A DNA stretch of 64,000 nt from NCBI GenBank assembly GCA_022316685.1, contig JAKJHU010000539.1:87444-151443 (forward strand), in the 5' to 3' direction. Source of the DNA: Progne subis subis (taxonomy: Eukaryota; Chordata; Aves; Passeriformes; Hirundinidae). Positions 1 to 11,081 of this stretch are shown piece after piece. The position numbers were made by a program, and so were the translations under genes. The notes below the pieces were generated by a model that was not told where the DNA came from, did not search any database, and saw only the letters and a list, made by a program, of their open reading frames with translations. Position 1 is the first letter of the stretch, and each line of letters opens with the position of its first letter.

Positions 1-1081
1 TGTTTAAGAAAGCTTCTTCTAGTATAAAACAAGGATTCTCTTCTAGCTCTAAAATAGTTTCTATCTCAAAAGAAATAGAGACCTCCTTTTAACCCATGAA
101 CTGAGGGCTTCAAATCACTTCCTCTCTAAAATCATCTTGGTCTCAAAGGCTGAGACCTCCTTTTACTGCACAAGTGACGGGCTTTAAGATTCCCGCTTGA
201 ATCTCAATCGTATCAATCCCCAACTTTGACTAGAACTAGCATTCCTCCAAACAACATTAAGATGTTACAAGAAACAGTCCATTTCTCCATAGTTTACAGC
301 AGAAAAGTTTGGTTAAAAATGTCCACATCCTCAATCCCTCTTCTAATAATCTTTATCAGTTCTTTCACTCCTGCTCCACTGACTTCACGCAGTGTCTTTC
401 CTACGTCCATCCTGTCTCTTTCTTTTCTCTCTCAGGGAAGGGTCAGGCCTTGGAAGCTCCATGTTGCCAGGACAGGGTTAACTCTGCCCAGGCCTGCAGT
501 GGCCATGTGATTTCTGCTCCAGGCAGCAGTCTCTCCATTTCAGATTAGCCTGGTTTCCTCCCTCCACTCTTTCTTTTCTGTCTGGAAGACACCGGAGGAG
601 GGGAGTGGGAGGAGAGCTCTGCCCACCCCTCAGTGACAATCGAGGCAGCCTCGGCCAAACCGGGCCCAGAGTTGTTATCAGGGGAGATCCCTCCCTGCTC
701 TGGGGTCTCTGGGGAGGTTTTTTCAAAGTGGTTGATGTTAAGCTGCAACCTCTCCTCCCCCCGGGAGCCGATGGAGTCCGGCTGGGCCTCGGGCGAGCTT
801 CCGCCCGAAGGGGGAGGTGGGGTGTGGGGAGCAGTAGGACCCACTCGATGTTACCTGTTCATCTGACCAGGAGGAAAAGGGCCTGACCTGAACAAAACTG
901 GGATTTATATGGGTACTGCCCAAAGTCGCATTCAACATTCTCAGTGGCCAAAGCAGATGCCAATATCTCAAACCAGCTTCTGATAGGTCTTTGTCCTTTC
1001 TAAAACTATTTCTAGGGTCCTTACAGGGTAACACGTCACATTCCTCCCTAACTAAAAACCAAACTGTGTGAACCCATGACA
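1..1081 (-). mobile_element. LTR of an ERV (TGTCATGGGTT family), cut by window start
   Basis: Read on the minus strand the element begins TGTCATGGGTTCACACAG at 1,081 and runs out of the window. It matches an LTR on the plus strand from 40,957 and, less closely, the LTR at 9,150-11,081. About 1 kb of U3-like sequence is present. The flanking host sequence at 1,082 (GTGACCTTTAGG) is the same as that beside the 40,957 copy, so both descend from one insertion that was duplicated. A class I (gamma-like) origin is inferred from the env linked to the 11,081 copy. No coding capacity is credible here. Confidence 0.75.
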
Positions 1082-2230
1082 GTGACCTTTAGGCTTTGCA
1101 GGGCTCAGGCACAGCGGCTGGGACAGAGTCAGGGCTGAGGTCACACTCTGTGGGCTGGGGCAGAGCCCAGGCAGAAATGAGCCCTGCAGCAGCAGCTCTG
1201 CAGTGGTGGCCACCAGGCCGCCTTGCCAAGGGAGGCTTCTGGCCACGGCCTGGAAGCAGCTGCTGCTGCCAAGGTGCCTTTGGTGCCTCAGGCTCTCCCT
1301 GGCACAGCTCCCAGCACGGCACTCTGCACTTGTGCCCGAGGCCTTCACTGTCTTGGGGCTGGCCTGGGGCTTTTCCTGCAGCGGGATCTGCCCTGGTCCT
1401 GGCACAGGAAAGGCAGTTCCTGCTGGAGCAGGAGGCTCTGCCTGCAATGGGCTCAAACAACACTAAAAAAGGCGTATTTACTTCTGAAGTGGTTTCTAGA
1501 GCATGATATTCTAATAATTGTAATAGCTCCCATGCTGTGGAGTAAATAACTCTTTCTTTCATTTACTCTGTAGTATGAATAAATCTTTCTGTTCATTCCT
1601 GATCTGAATCAATCATAGTTGTATTTATATAAATATATCAGGTATTCCGTTGTTAATCCTGTGGGACAAATTGCATTGCAGTTCAATTCCACCTGTCCAA
1701 TATTTTACACATAAACCTTTGACAAAATGTGGGGATGGGATTGGATCCAGTCACTCCCAGTCTCCTCTCTCAGATGAAATTTTAATGTCTAGGTCTCCTG
1801 GGGGAATGTGGGGATCCATGGTGGCTGTTGGGTGTCATTTCTCCACCTCATGACTCAGCAGGAATTTCTCCAATGAAGAAAAAAAGCTTTTGCCTGAAGC
1901 TCCCACTCTGCCCATGACAGGAACCCCTGTGAGTGTCTGGGACATCCCGGCTCTTTGGCAGCCTGGGGACTCCTGGGATGTCACCATGGAGCCCCCGTGA
2001 GTGCCTGTGACAGATCAGTGCCTTTGCAGCCCAAGGTGCCCTGGGATGTCAGCATGGAATGGCTGTGACTGCCTCTGACCACAGGGCTCTTGAGCATCCC
2101 CAGAAACCTCTGGGAGGTCTCCATGGAGCCCCTGTCTCTGCCTGTGACATTCCAGCCCTGGAACAGCCTGGAGACTCTTGGAAAGTCCCCATGGAACCCC
2201 TCTGAGGGCCTGTGACAACTTGATTCCTTA
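1082..2230. repeat. Segmental-duplication unit, inverted copy at 53,700-54,857
   Basis: The non-coding stretch 1,082-1,560 (GC-rich, several short overlapping open frames) and the AT-richer 1,560-2,230 recur in inverted orientation at about 53,700-54,857; its right part from 1,937 also recurs directly from 34,448. The open frames are not maintained between copies in a way that suggests coding, so I treat this as duplicated non-genic sequence. Confidence 0.8.
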
Positions 2231-2350
2231 GCAGGCAACCATCACCAGCCCCTGTTGCTATGGTCAGTTTCCATGACAACCATCACCAGCCCCTGTTGCT
2301 ATGGTCAGTTTCCATGACAACCATCACCAGCCCCTGTTGCTAGGGTCGGT
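2231..2350. repeat. 41-bp minisatellite, about 3 copies
   Basis: Tandem units built on CCATCACCAGCCCCTGTTGC plus a TATGGTCAGTTTCCATGRCAA-like second half, period 41 bp. The same array has about 7 units at 34,750-35,030 and about 4 inverted units at 53,560-53,705. Confidence 0.9.
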
Positions 2351-2469
2351 CCCTTGGCAGCTCCATGCAGATCCCATGCCAGGGGTGGTTCCATGGACAC
2401 CAGATCAGGCCTGGAGCCAGAGCCCATTGCCATGGCAACATTTTGCAGTCCCATTCCCAGGGCCATGGG

Positions 2470-2765
2470 ATCCCAGCAGCACAGAATTGGCTGAGCTGGG
2501 AGGGAGCCATCAGGATCCTCGAGTCCAGCTCCTGGCCCTGCCCAGGACACCCCAACAATCCCAGCCTGGGCCTGGCAGCAGTGTCCAAACGCTGCTGGAG
2601 CTCCCAGAGCCCTGGAGCTGTGATCCTTCCCTGGGAGCCTGTTCAGTGCCCCAGCAGCTTCTGGGGGAAAAACCTTTTCCTGACATCTAACCTAAACCTG
2701 CCCCGACTCAGCTCCAGCCCTTCCCTCCAGTGCTGTCCCTGGGCACCAGAGTGAAGAGGTTCCCA
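2470..2765 (-). mobile_element. CR1 LINE 3' fragment
   Basis: On the minus strand it shows the CR1 3' region: GAAGAGG-type block, then GTCAGGAAAAGG, the run on GGCTGCTGGGGCAC-like and GAACAGGCTCCCAGGGAAGG motifs, and an ATTCTGTGCT-like tail. It is a typical 5'-truncated avian CR1. Directly repeated at 35,150-35,440 and inverted at 53,140-53,430, because it lies inside the duplicated unit. Confidence 0.85.
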
Positions 2766-3384
2766 CAGCCCCCAGCCAGGGACCCGCTCCCAAGGCTGCT
2801 GCCAGGGCAACCAGGGCTGGCACCAGCTGGGATGCTCGGTTTCCACGGACTGGGGTTTAGGAATGGGATTTCCCAATTTTGTGCTCCCACTGAAACCGAG
2901 CTGCCGCTCACTGCCCTCCAGCCTCCCATGGAAAGCACAAAAGGCAAAGATTCAAGGGTGGGATAAGGGCAATTTACTATTAATAGCAACACGATAAGGA
3001 ACAACTAGGAACAGAAGGGATAAGAGAAACGATATACAGGGACAACTACAACAACACTGACTGGCTCTTCCCAGCCACGTTATTTCCTCCTGCTGGGAAA
3101 GGACACCCTTGTCCTTGGGGGGGAGAGAGAGTCCCTTTCCTGCCCCTGGCATTGACCTGAGATGGGATCAAATACAATGATGGGACCATGGCCAGACCCT
3201 CATGTTCTTCAGTCCCACCTCACATCATTGCCAGGGGCAGGGAGAGGGACAGGTGTCTTCCCAGCATGGATCATGGGAAATGTGGTTCACCAGGGCTCTG
3301 CCCAATGTGGGTCCTCAGATGGGGGATGAGGTTGGAGACTCACATCAAGCTCTTCCCACAGTTGGGGCATTTCCAGGGCTTCCC
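2766..3384. other. Zinc-finger 3' flank / 3' UTR-like sequence, no gene seen
   Basis: Non-coding sequence downstream of the zinc-finger exon. The block around 3,158-3,290 (CACATCATTGCCAGGGGCAG) is conserved beside all zinc-finger copies and also reappears, isolated and inverted, at 40,719-40,861. That conservation fits a 3' untranslated region carried along by duplication. Confidence 0.55.
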
Positions 3385-4207
3385 TTACCGGTGCCTCCAT
3401 TGGTGTTGGCTCAGGTGAGAGCTCTGGGTGAAGCTCTTCCCACACTGGGGACACTCGTAGGGCCTCTCCCCAGTGTGGATGCACCGGTGGGTGATGAGTG
3501 TGAAGTTGTGCTTGAAGCCCTTCCTGCAGTCAGGGCAGCGGAAGGCCCTCTCTTCTCTGTGAATCTGCTCATGCAGGAGGAGATTGGAGCTGGTCTGAAA
3601 CCTCTTCCCACACTCAGGACACTCGTAGGGCCTCTCCCCAGTGTGGATCCGCTGGTGTCTGATCAGGAGGCAGTTTGAGCTGAAGCTCTTCCCACACTCC
3701 AAGCACTTGTGGGGCTTCTCCCCGTCATGAGGCTGTTCAGGGACCACCAGCTCAGAGTCCCAGCTGAAGCTCTGTCCATCTTCCTGGCACAGGGTGGGTC
3801 TTTCCTCCTCAGAAGCACCCTGGGATGGGCTTGGAGCCCCTTAGTGTGTGAGATCTCTGGGGCTTCGCCTCCCTTTTGAATTCCTGCACCGTGGAGCTGC
3901 TCAAAACCTGTTCCATGAGGTTCTGCTGTGGGCATTTGTCGTCCCTGGTCTCCATCCTCAGCTCCTTGTCTGGGAGAGGAAGGACAAGGACAAGATGGGA
4001 TTTGCCTCCATGCCACAGGGAAGGGGAAGGAGATTCCCCCAGTGCATCCCTGGCAGGACGGCATCGGCAGGAGGGTTGTCCTGCAGCCGCGGGCCATGCT
4101 GGGTTGGGAGATGGAGCAAGAGAGAGGGGGAAAGGGGCACTGACTTCCTCCTCACCTGCCTGGTTGTGACGCGGCATCTTCCTCTTCCTCACAGCCTCCC
4201 CTTCCAT
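3385..4207 (-). pseudogene. C2H2 zinc-finger gene copy 1, frameshifted, 4 fingers
   Basis: Same family as the copies at 36,044 and 51,372. A start codon lies at 4,207 at the beginning of a short exon (to 4,156), followed by a 186-bp intron-like stretch (3,970-4,155, GTGAGG donor, AG acceptor) and the finger exon. The finger frame (stop TAA at 3,385) carries four complete C2H2 fingers with [24 protein letters not shown] and CPQCGKSF starts and TGERPY-type linkers, against eight in the other copies. Around 3,812 one extra base relative to the paralogues (GGGTGCTTCTGAGG against GGGTGCTCTCAGG) ends the N-terminal frame at a TGA, so N-terminus and fingers are out of frame. A pseudogene is likely; a one-base sequencing error would restore a 4-finger protein. 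Family role: nuclear DNA binding, usually transcriptional regulation. Confidence 0.8.
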
Positions 4208-4259
4208 CTGGCCAAGGTTTGGGAATGAGAAATCCTTGTTTGGGGAAAAATACAATGTA

Positions 4260-4780
4260 TGGACACATTGGGTTAGGGGGGTCCCTCCTGCCCAAGTCCA
4301 TCTCTAGAAGTCACCAGGCATCTGTTGCCCATAGAAACCTGCAAAACACCAACATTCAATCCACCAAAACACACTAATGACCAAGATTCAGAAAAACACC
4401 CAACCATGAGTTTCCAGTCTATGCTATCTCCACTTTGGGGTCCTGGATGCCTCCCATGTCTGGGTGGCTGCGGATCAAGTTTGTATTGCTGTTCCCCCTC
4501 TGTGGGCTGCTGTGGCTCCTGGGAATCCATGAGGTTCCCCTTCTGTGGGATCACCACTTTGGCATCACAGGCTTCCCAGGGGTCAACACTGTTCGGGGTC
4601 CCTCTTTCTGTGTCCTGGGGTATCCATGGGTCCCCCTTTTCCATGCTCCCAACATCTCCAGGCTTCTGGAGAATCCCCATCTCTCTCACTGCCCGTTTCT
4701 GCTCCCCCCATTTCCGGGTTTCCCTCCCAGCCCTGCTGGTACCAGGCGATCCCCAGGTGTCTCTGGGCTGACAATGCAGC
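4260..4780. other. Upstream region of zinc-finger copy 1, no gene seen
   Basis: The first 60 bp upstream of the start exon align with the matching place in copies 2 and 3 (TCCATCTCTAGAAGTCACCA against TCCATCTCTACAAGTCACCA), then similarity fades. Long open frames cross this stretch on both strands but look like by-products of base composition. Confidence 0.5.
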
Positions 4781-4789
4781 CCCCGAGCT

Positions 4790-5330
4790 GGGCAGAGGCA
4801 GCCCCAGCACGGGGGGACCCTGCATCCTGCGCTCCCTGGGCAGCCGCGCCCAGCCCCGGGCACAGAGCTCCGTCAGCCCCCGCCGCCCCCTCCCCAGGGC
4901 CCCCAGGGACCCCCGCAGCCGGGGCTGGCTCTGAGCGAGGCGGCCCCCGAGCCCGGCTGCGTGGCCAGGGGGGCACGGGGAGCCCGGGGCCTCTGTGCCA
5001 ACGCTTCCCCCGCTCTCCCTCAGCCTTTGCCCAGCCCGGCCCGGCCCCCCGAGCCCCGCCAGGCCCCGCACGGCCACGGCCGGCCCGGGCCGCTCCCCTC
5101 GGAGCCCGGCCACACGGAGCCGCCTGCGCCGGGGGCCCACGGGCCACCGAGCGCTCCCCGGGCCGCCCGGGCCTCGGCCCCGAGCACAGAGCTCTGCCCG
5201 GGGGGCTCCCGGCCCAAGGCGGCGGCTCCGGGCCCGGGCGGCCGCTCCCGGCTCCCACAGCCCGCCCGGGGCCGCCCCGTCCGTGCTGGGGCTGCGCCAG
5301 CGCTCCCTGCACCCGCGGGGCTTCAAACAC
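4790..5330 (-). promoter_or_regulatory. CpG-rich block, candidate promoter of zinc-finger copy 1
   Basis: About 540 bp of very GC-rich sequence with many intact CpGs (for example CGCCGCCCCC and CCCGGGCGGCCGCTCCCGG), flanked by AT-richer DNA. It lies about 0.6-1.1 kb 5' of the copy 1 start codon on the minus strand, where a CpG-island promoter with a non-coding first exon would be expected. Copies 2 and 3 have an LTR-like element there instead. Promoter activity is inferred; long open frames through the block are composition artefacts. Confidence 0.5.
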
Positions 5331-6640
5331 ATGGGGGCATGGCACAAATAAAACATTCCCCCTATCCTCCCCAAAAAACACTAAAATCCCAACCGGCCAT
5401 CATCCCCTCAAACACGGGGAAAAAAAAAAAAAGACACAAAACCACAAACCAACCACTTCCACCCTGTCCTCCTGCACCTTCCCAGGGACCACAACCCCAT
5501 GGGAATGCCCCCGGATCAGGACAAAAAGCTGCTCCCCTGCAGGCACTTGGAACACCCACCTGCGGCCCGGCCCTGGCACACGGCTCCCGGCAGCTGCCCC
5601 GCTGGCGCAGGCGGGGCTTTGGAGCAGGGAGGCTCTGCGGGACCCCCGGGCTCTGCCCCCTCCCAGTCCCTGCCCGCCCCAGGGCTGACCTTCAGCCCGG
5701 GCTCTCTCACTGTGCCCGGCCCCTGCACAGTCCCTGCTCTCAGTTCCTTGGCCCCCTGGGCTCTCCCCTGGGGCTCAGAGAACACCCAGCAATGGAACCT
5801 TGCCATGAAAAGGAACCATTTTGGTGTTCCCTAGCCAGGCATGAACTGGAACTTTGTTCCTTTTGCCTCCCTGCAGACACCCCCCAGGGCATTTTCTGCA
5901 CAGAGTTCCAGCCCCCAGTGTTTGCTGAAGGCTCTCTCTGCAAATGTCACACTGCCAGGGCCCTGTCCTTGCTGTCACTTGCTGTGGCTGGGCATGGACA
6001 GAGGTCCTGCACTTGCATTTCCAGCTGCTGTGCAACCAAAGCTGAGGCATCTGGAGCTGCCTGAATGCAACAACTGGGATATGAGCCTCTCTCGAGGGGG
6101 AAATCTCCCCCTCCTGTGCCAGCCCGTGCCAGTGCTGCCATTCTTTGCTGCTGCTGGGGCACTCGGGGCTCTGGCTGAGCAGGAAAGGTGACCCTGAGCC
6201 AGGAGCTTTCCTTGGCTGCAGCAAAGCCTTGGCACACAAAGAATTTCCTTGTGCTGTGCCCTGGGCCAGGAGGGATTGTGCCACCAGAGCTGAGCCTAAA
6301 TTTCTTCTCACAGGCAGCTTTAGGACATGGAACATGGAGAAGGCAGAGCTGCCTTTCAGATTTCCACAGTCCTCCAGAAGGATCCTGTGTGTGAAGCAGC
6401 CTGAGAACAGGGTTTACGTGACAGGGGAGGGGAATTCAGAGCCCTTTTCTCCTCTGTGGGCTGAGGGTCTGCATTTCCAATGACGCTGCAGCTGCCAAAG
6501 GGGCCCTTTTTGCTCAGCTGAGAACAGTTCTGCTGAAAGCCTGTCCTGAACATGCTTTTCCTACAAATGTGCCCAATGAATCCTCATTTTTTGCAACCCC
6601 ACGTCTTTTGTGTCTGCAGGTATCAGAACTGAGGGATGGA
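5331..6640. other. Unassigned non-coding stretch
   Basis: Contains an A-rich run near 5,420 and otherwise unique-looking, moderately GC-rich sequence. I see no finger, retroviral or CR1 motif and no convincing gene. Confidence 0.4.
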
Positions 6641-6654
6641 ACAGCTCTGCTCGG

Positions 6655-6865
6655 GGGAAGTTCTTTTTCTTGGTTTTTTTGTCTTTCTTTCTTTGCTTGT
6701 TTGCTTGGGTTTTGTTCTTTGTTTTGGGAGGTTTTTTAATTTGTTTTTGGCGGAGTGTGTTCTGTGCTTTTTATGGGGGGGTGGGGATTTTTTTGTTTTG
6801 GCTTGGGGGTGTTTTGGGGGGTTTGTGTGGGTTTTTTTTGTTTTTTTCTATTTTTTTTTATGAAC
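6655..6865. repeat. Low-complexity T/G-rich tract
   Basis: Repeated TTTTGTTTG, TTTTTTTG and GGGGGTTTTG runs over about 200 bp. The hydrophobic open frames here are artefacts of the T-rich composition. Confidence 0.8.
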
Positions 6866-7189
6866 TCCACCTGTCAGCCCTGAGCAGAGCTCTGTGACTC
6901 TATCTGGCATTTTCTGTGACATTGTGGGGTGGGCAAGGGGAGTTTTTTCAAGCTGTGTGCACAGCAATGCACATCAGCCCAGGCCGGGGGTGCTCAGTGC
7001 CCGCTCAGTTTTGCTGTCTGGCTATGGCTCTGGACGCTTCCCTTGGAGCGTCTCCAGGCAGGGAACGTTGGAGCTGTCCCCACCGTGGTGTCACAGAGAG
7101 GGGAACGCTGGGGCTGTGCCGCTCCTGCCCCGGCCCCAAGAGCTCTGCCAGCGCCTGGAGGAGACACAAAGGCTGAGCCCAAGGGTGAG

Positions 7190-7420
7190 AACTGCAGAAG
7201 GGGCTGAGCTGGGAGGGAGGCAGCGGGATCATGGAGTGCAGGCCCTGGCCCTGCACAGACAGCCCAAGAGTGGCAGCCTGGGCATTCCCGGGAGCGGTGT
7301 CCAAAGGCTCCTGGAGCTGTGGCAGCCTCAAAGCTGTGACCATTCCCTGGGGAGCCTGGTGAGTGGTCAAGGCCCCTGCAGGGGAAGAAGCTTTTGCTGG
7401 TCTCCAGCCCGCAGCTGGCC
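7190..7420 (-). mobile_element. Diverged CR1 LINE fragment
   Basis: GAGCTGGGAGGGAGGCAGCGG, CCTGGCCCTGCACAGACAG and CCCTGGGGAGCCTGGTGAG align in order with the CR1 3' fragments at 2,470 and 35,150, with more substitutions. It is an older insertion in the same (minus) orientation. Confidence 0.6.
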
Positions 7421-7897
7421 TGGCCCAGCCCCAGCCGTTCCCTGGGGTGCATTCCCTGCTGGCCCCGGGGCAGAAGTCTCAGCTGCCCCTGCTGCTGTCC
7501 CTGGGCAGGAGGCGCAGCCCCCGGGGAGCTCTGAGCTCCGTCTGCTGCTGGGCTGCGGCCGAAGCGAGCCAGTGCCGGCAGAGCTCTGGGGAAAGGTCCC
7601 GGCCCTGGCTTGGGGCTGGGCCAGAGCCCAGGGAGCAAATCAACTTGCAGCTGCTGCCCCAGAGCAGGGAAGAGCAGGAATTGCTGGCTGGGAGAGACTC
7701 TTGCCAAGGGCCTGCAGCGCCAGGACACAGGCCATGGCTGGACGCTGCTTGGGGCCAGGGTGAGCTGGGATGTGGGGATGGACTTGTTCCCTGGGAGGGC
7801 GGTGGGACCCTGGCACAGAGTGGGAGGAAAAGCTGCGGCTGCCCTGGAATGGCTGGAAGTGTGCAAGGGCTGGTTGGAGGGGACTTCCTGCCCAGAG
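7421..7897. other. Unassigned GC-rich stretch
   Basis: No recognisable gene or repeat. Open frames continue into the following pentanucleotide array and are not credible as proteins. Confidence 0.4.
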
Positions 7898-7983
7898 GGG
7901 ATGGGATGGGATGGGATGGGATGGGATGGGATGGGATGGGATGGGATGGGATGGGATGGGATGGGATGGGATGGGATGGGATG
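7898..7983. repeat. (GGGAT)n microsatellite, about 17 units
   Basis: Uninterrupted pentanucleotide repeat GGGAT. It is followed by a purine-rich GGAA/GAAGGA tract at about 8,008-8,100. Confidence 0.95.
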
Positions 7984-8109
7984 GAGCAGTGTAATGTGGG
8001 GTGCTTCCAAGAAAGAAAAAAGGAGAGAGAGAGAGACGGAAAGGAGAAAGGAAAAAGGAAGGAAGGAAGGAAAGAAGGAAGGAACGAACAAACAAAGGAA
8101 GGGTTTTAA

Positions 8110-9150
8110 ATTAAGCTCTGTATGTCTAATTTAATAAGCAACAATGTTGAATTTAGCAGCAATGCAATTTTATTTAAGTAGCATTTTATAATCAAGCATG
8201 TACAAAAATTTGGCAGTGATTAATTAAAAATAAGTACTGTTCAGATAAATCATAAACAAAACTGACCACGGTATGGAGGGGGATTTCTCCCCCTACCTCA
8301 CGTACAAAATGAAGTAATCCAGCTTAAAATTATATGCTGTATGCTAATACATATTCATTAATATTTCCTGTAAATCTCCTCCTATTTTCAATTCTTAAAT
8401 GCTACTTCACTATACTACATAGCACATGCTCCACTTGTTGTTAGGGGGTCTTCTTGGCCTTTTGGTGGTCTTCTTCAGATGAAGGCTCATCATCTTCCTC
8501 TCCTCCTATGAATAACCTTACTGATTGCATGTGCGCTCTAAGTTTTGTGTTATACATAAATAAGCATTATGTGCCAAAAAGTAATTATTTCATGGATCAA
8601 ACCACCACCCAAACTCCCTGCCTTGGAATAGTCCCAGCTTTGTCCATCTGAAGGCCAGTTCTATCTTAAGACATCCTGTATCCCATCACATCTGCAAAGG
8701 GCCCATCTCCCGACCTTGGAGTAGTCCCAGCTTTGGCCAATCCAGCTTTGAAACTCTTGCTTATCTCAAACTGCATCCTGGATCTTATTTTTCTCATGTA
8801 GCATCTGCCAAGGGGCCCATCTGCTTTGTAACACTACTCACATGTACTTTTTTCCTTTACTGCTTTATAACAAGTATTTTCTAATATATATATATATATA
8901 TATTTTTAAATATTGATATGGTTACAACTAGCATGAATCATTTTCATTTATTACAATTGCCCCCATTTCTCTTTTTAATCATATTGATTCATGCTTTTTA
9001 ATTAAAACTGAATTTCAATTTCTTCTATATTCCCAATAATCCAGGTTTTTACGTTCTTTTATTTCAACCTCTAATTTTTCTAACGTCTCCCGTGCTGCAT
9101 CAAGCTTTTAGCATTCCTTCTCAAATTTGATTAACATCTCTTGTGCTAGA
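8110..9150 (-). mobile_element. AT-rich probable ERV remnant (env tail and LTR-like sequence)
   Basis: On the minus strand 9,150-8,960 contains a broken charged frame followed by a purine run (AAAAAGAGAAATGGGGGCA) that looks like a polypurine tract. The following 850 bp (8,960-8,110) would be the LTR, with an AATAAA-type signal near its end. An (AT)n microsatellite lies at 8,884-8,902. I found no matching second LTR, so this is tentative; an unrelated AT-rich unique region is the alternative. Confidence 0.35.
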
Positions 9151-11081
9151 TGTAGTGGTTTTACATTTACTAAATTCTGGTCTTAGTACTCACTCTTTTT
9201 CTGTGGGAGGTTGTAGCAGGATTTTTGGAGACAGACACAGAGAGGCCTTACCGTGCTGGGAAAGTTCTGCTGTTTTAGCACTGTCAAGGACGATGAGCCT
9301 GAGAACCAGGACACTGAGCCTGAGAACCAGCTTTTTCCCTCAACAAAATTGAAAACAAGTAATTTCAAAGGAATGCTTCTGCAGATAACACTAGCGAATA
9401 GTGTAGCCACTTGGTGCTCGTGGACACGAGAAGATAGCCAATAGCGAGTAGTAAAATGCTGCATGAACAGCTTATGCACTATCATGATATATGTATAAAA
9501 GAGCCCTGTGTACCCTCAATAAATGAGCATTCACCATTACTTCTGTGAAGAAGATGATTGACTCTGGTTGCTCCCTGTGTTTTAAATCACCTTTAGGAGA
9601 GAAACTAGGATAAAAACAAAGCAGGCTTAACCTTAAAAATGAACAAATAGTTTTATTAACACACACTAAAAGAATGGAAAAAGAAAGTTGGGGGAAAAAA
9701 ACTAAAACAAAACAGAATGAAACTCTAAAAACACTTTTCTTTCCCTTTACAAACTGTTAACTTTCTTACAAAACAACATAAAGAGACAAAACTTGTAATT
9801 TTCAGCCAGTTTCACTATCTGACAATAGTCTTTCATTAACCCTTTAGGGGAAGAGTCTCTCTTAGAGTCATAGATCCCACTGACAACCTAGAACAGTTCT
9901 TTTGTGGGTTTTTTAAGCTGTCACAAAAACAACCGCCCGGGGAAACTTGCCTTTGTGACCCCTCACATTATCAGGTTTTCAAGCTGCTTATGGGTCATGG
10001 GTCTTAGACTTTTGCATCCTGGGGTGTCACCTTTTAAAGATGAATGACTCCAAAGCAAAGGATTCTTCACCTCAAGGTACAGAGATATCTTCTCACTTCT
10101 TCACTGGCGCAAGGGGCTTCTCATCTTTATCTCTGTTCAAGCATCTTATAGGATATTATTTAGTTCATCACAAATACATTTGCTTGAATCCACACACAAA
10201 TCTAAACAATCATCTCCCCAAATGTGTATCTTTTCCATTATTTAAAGTAATCATCTAAATAGAGAGTTTATTTATTTAGGCTCAAATAAGAATTGAACAA
10301 CCAACTCTTCAACCCTCTGTCCCAATAGTCTTTTCACTCTTGCTCTACTGATTTAATGCTGTTTCTTCTTTATGTTCACTCTGTCCTTTTCCTTTTTCTC
10401 TCAGAGAAGGGCTAAGCTCTGGCAGCTTCATGTTGCCAGGAGAGGGTTAAATCTGCCTAGAGTCTTTTTTTCTCCCGCGGTAGCTTGTGGTATTAGATGT
10501 TGAAGGCCATGCTGGTGAGGGAGGAAGAACTCACACAGAAACATCAGAGATCAGAGCACCTGGGCAGTCAGGATTCACAAAAAAACCTAGGCAGGATCAT
10601 AAATGCCTTCTTAGCCCAGCCCTCGGTGTAAATCGGGGTGGCCTCAGCCTAAATGGTGCCCATAGCTCTTATCAGGGGCCCAGCAGAGATTTCTCCTGCT
10701 CCAGGGAAGCTTGGAGAAAGCAGTTGTTGTAAAGCAGCAACCTCTCCTTCCCCCCCTTCACCCGGGAGCCGATGGAATCCGGCCAGACCTCAGGCCAGCT
10801 CCCTCCCAAAATGGGGGAGCAGCAGGCTCAACTCGATGTTACTTGTCTCTCTCTGGCCAAAGGAAAGAAGGAAAAAGCCCACCTACAAGAAATCAAGGGT
10901 TTTCATATGGTACTTCCCAAAGTCGTAAATAACAATTTTCAGTAGTTAAAACAGATGCCAATATTCCAACTAACCCTCTGATAGGTTCCTGTCCTTTCTA
11001 AAGCAATTCCAAGGTCCTGACCTGGAGAATCATTCTACATTCTTCTAGAATGAAAAAACTAAACTATACTAACCCATGACA
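9151..11081 (-). mobile_element. Long LTR (TGTCATGGGTT family), 3' LTR of the gamma-type ERV, interrupted
   Basis: Minus-strand LTR starting TGTCATGGGTTAGTATAG at 11,081 and ending near 9,150. It aligns with the 40,957-42,841 LTR at both ends, including GTGTGTTAATAAAACTG-type sequence near the 3' end. Without the inserted element at 9,212-9,595 it is about 1.5 kb. The env frame at 11,059-11,466 runs into its first bases, which places it as the 3' LTR of that element. Confidence 0.75.
9212..9595 (+). mobile_element. Solo LTR (TGTAGCAGG family) nested in the long LTR
   Basis: Forward LTR from TGTAGCAGGATTTTTGGAG to AATCACCTTTA. It shows a TATA box (TATAAAA, 9,494-9,500) and a polyadenylation signal (AATAAA, 9,518-9,523), so U3-R-U5 order is clear. 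The flanks GGAGGT and GGAGAG agree at 4 of 6 bases, consistent with a decayed 6-bp target duplication. The same family forms the two LTRs of the CEPT1-carrying provirus at 15,886-16,237 and 20,581-20,971. Confidence 0.85.

Noticed and set aside
4435..6064. Long plus-strand open frames (up to about 417 codons) across the GC-rich block
   Set aside because: They follow the GC-rich composition, are dominated by Pro/Ala/Arg/Gly, have no domain and overlap equally long frames on the other strand.
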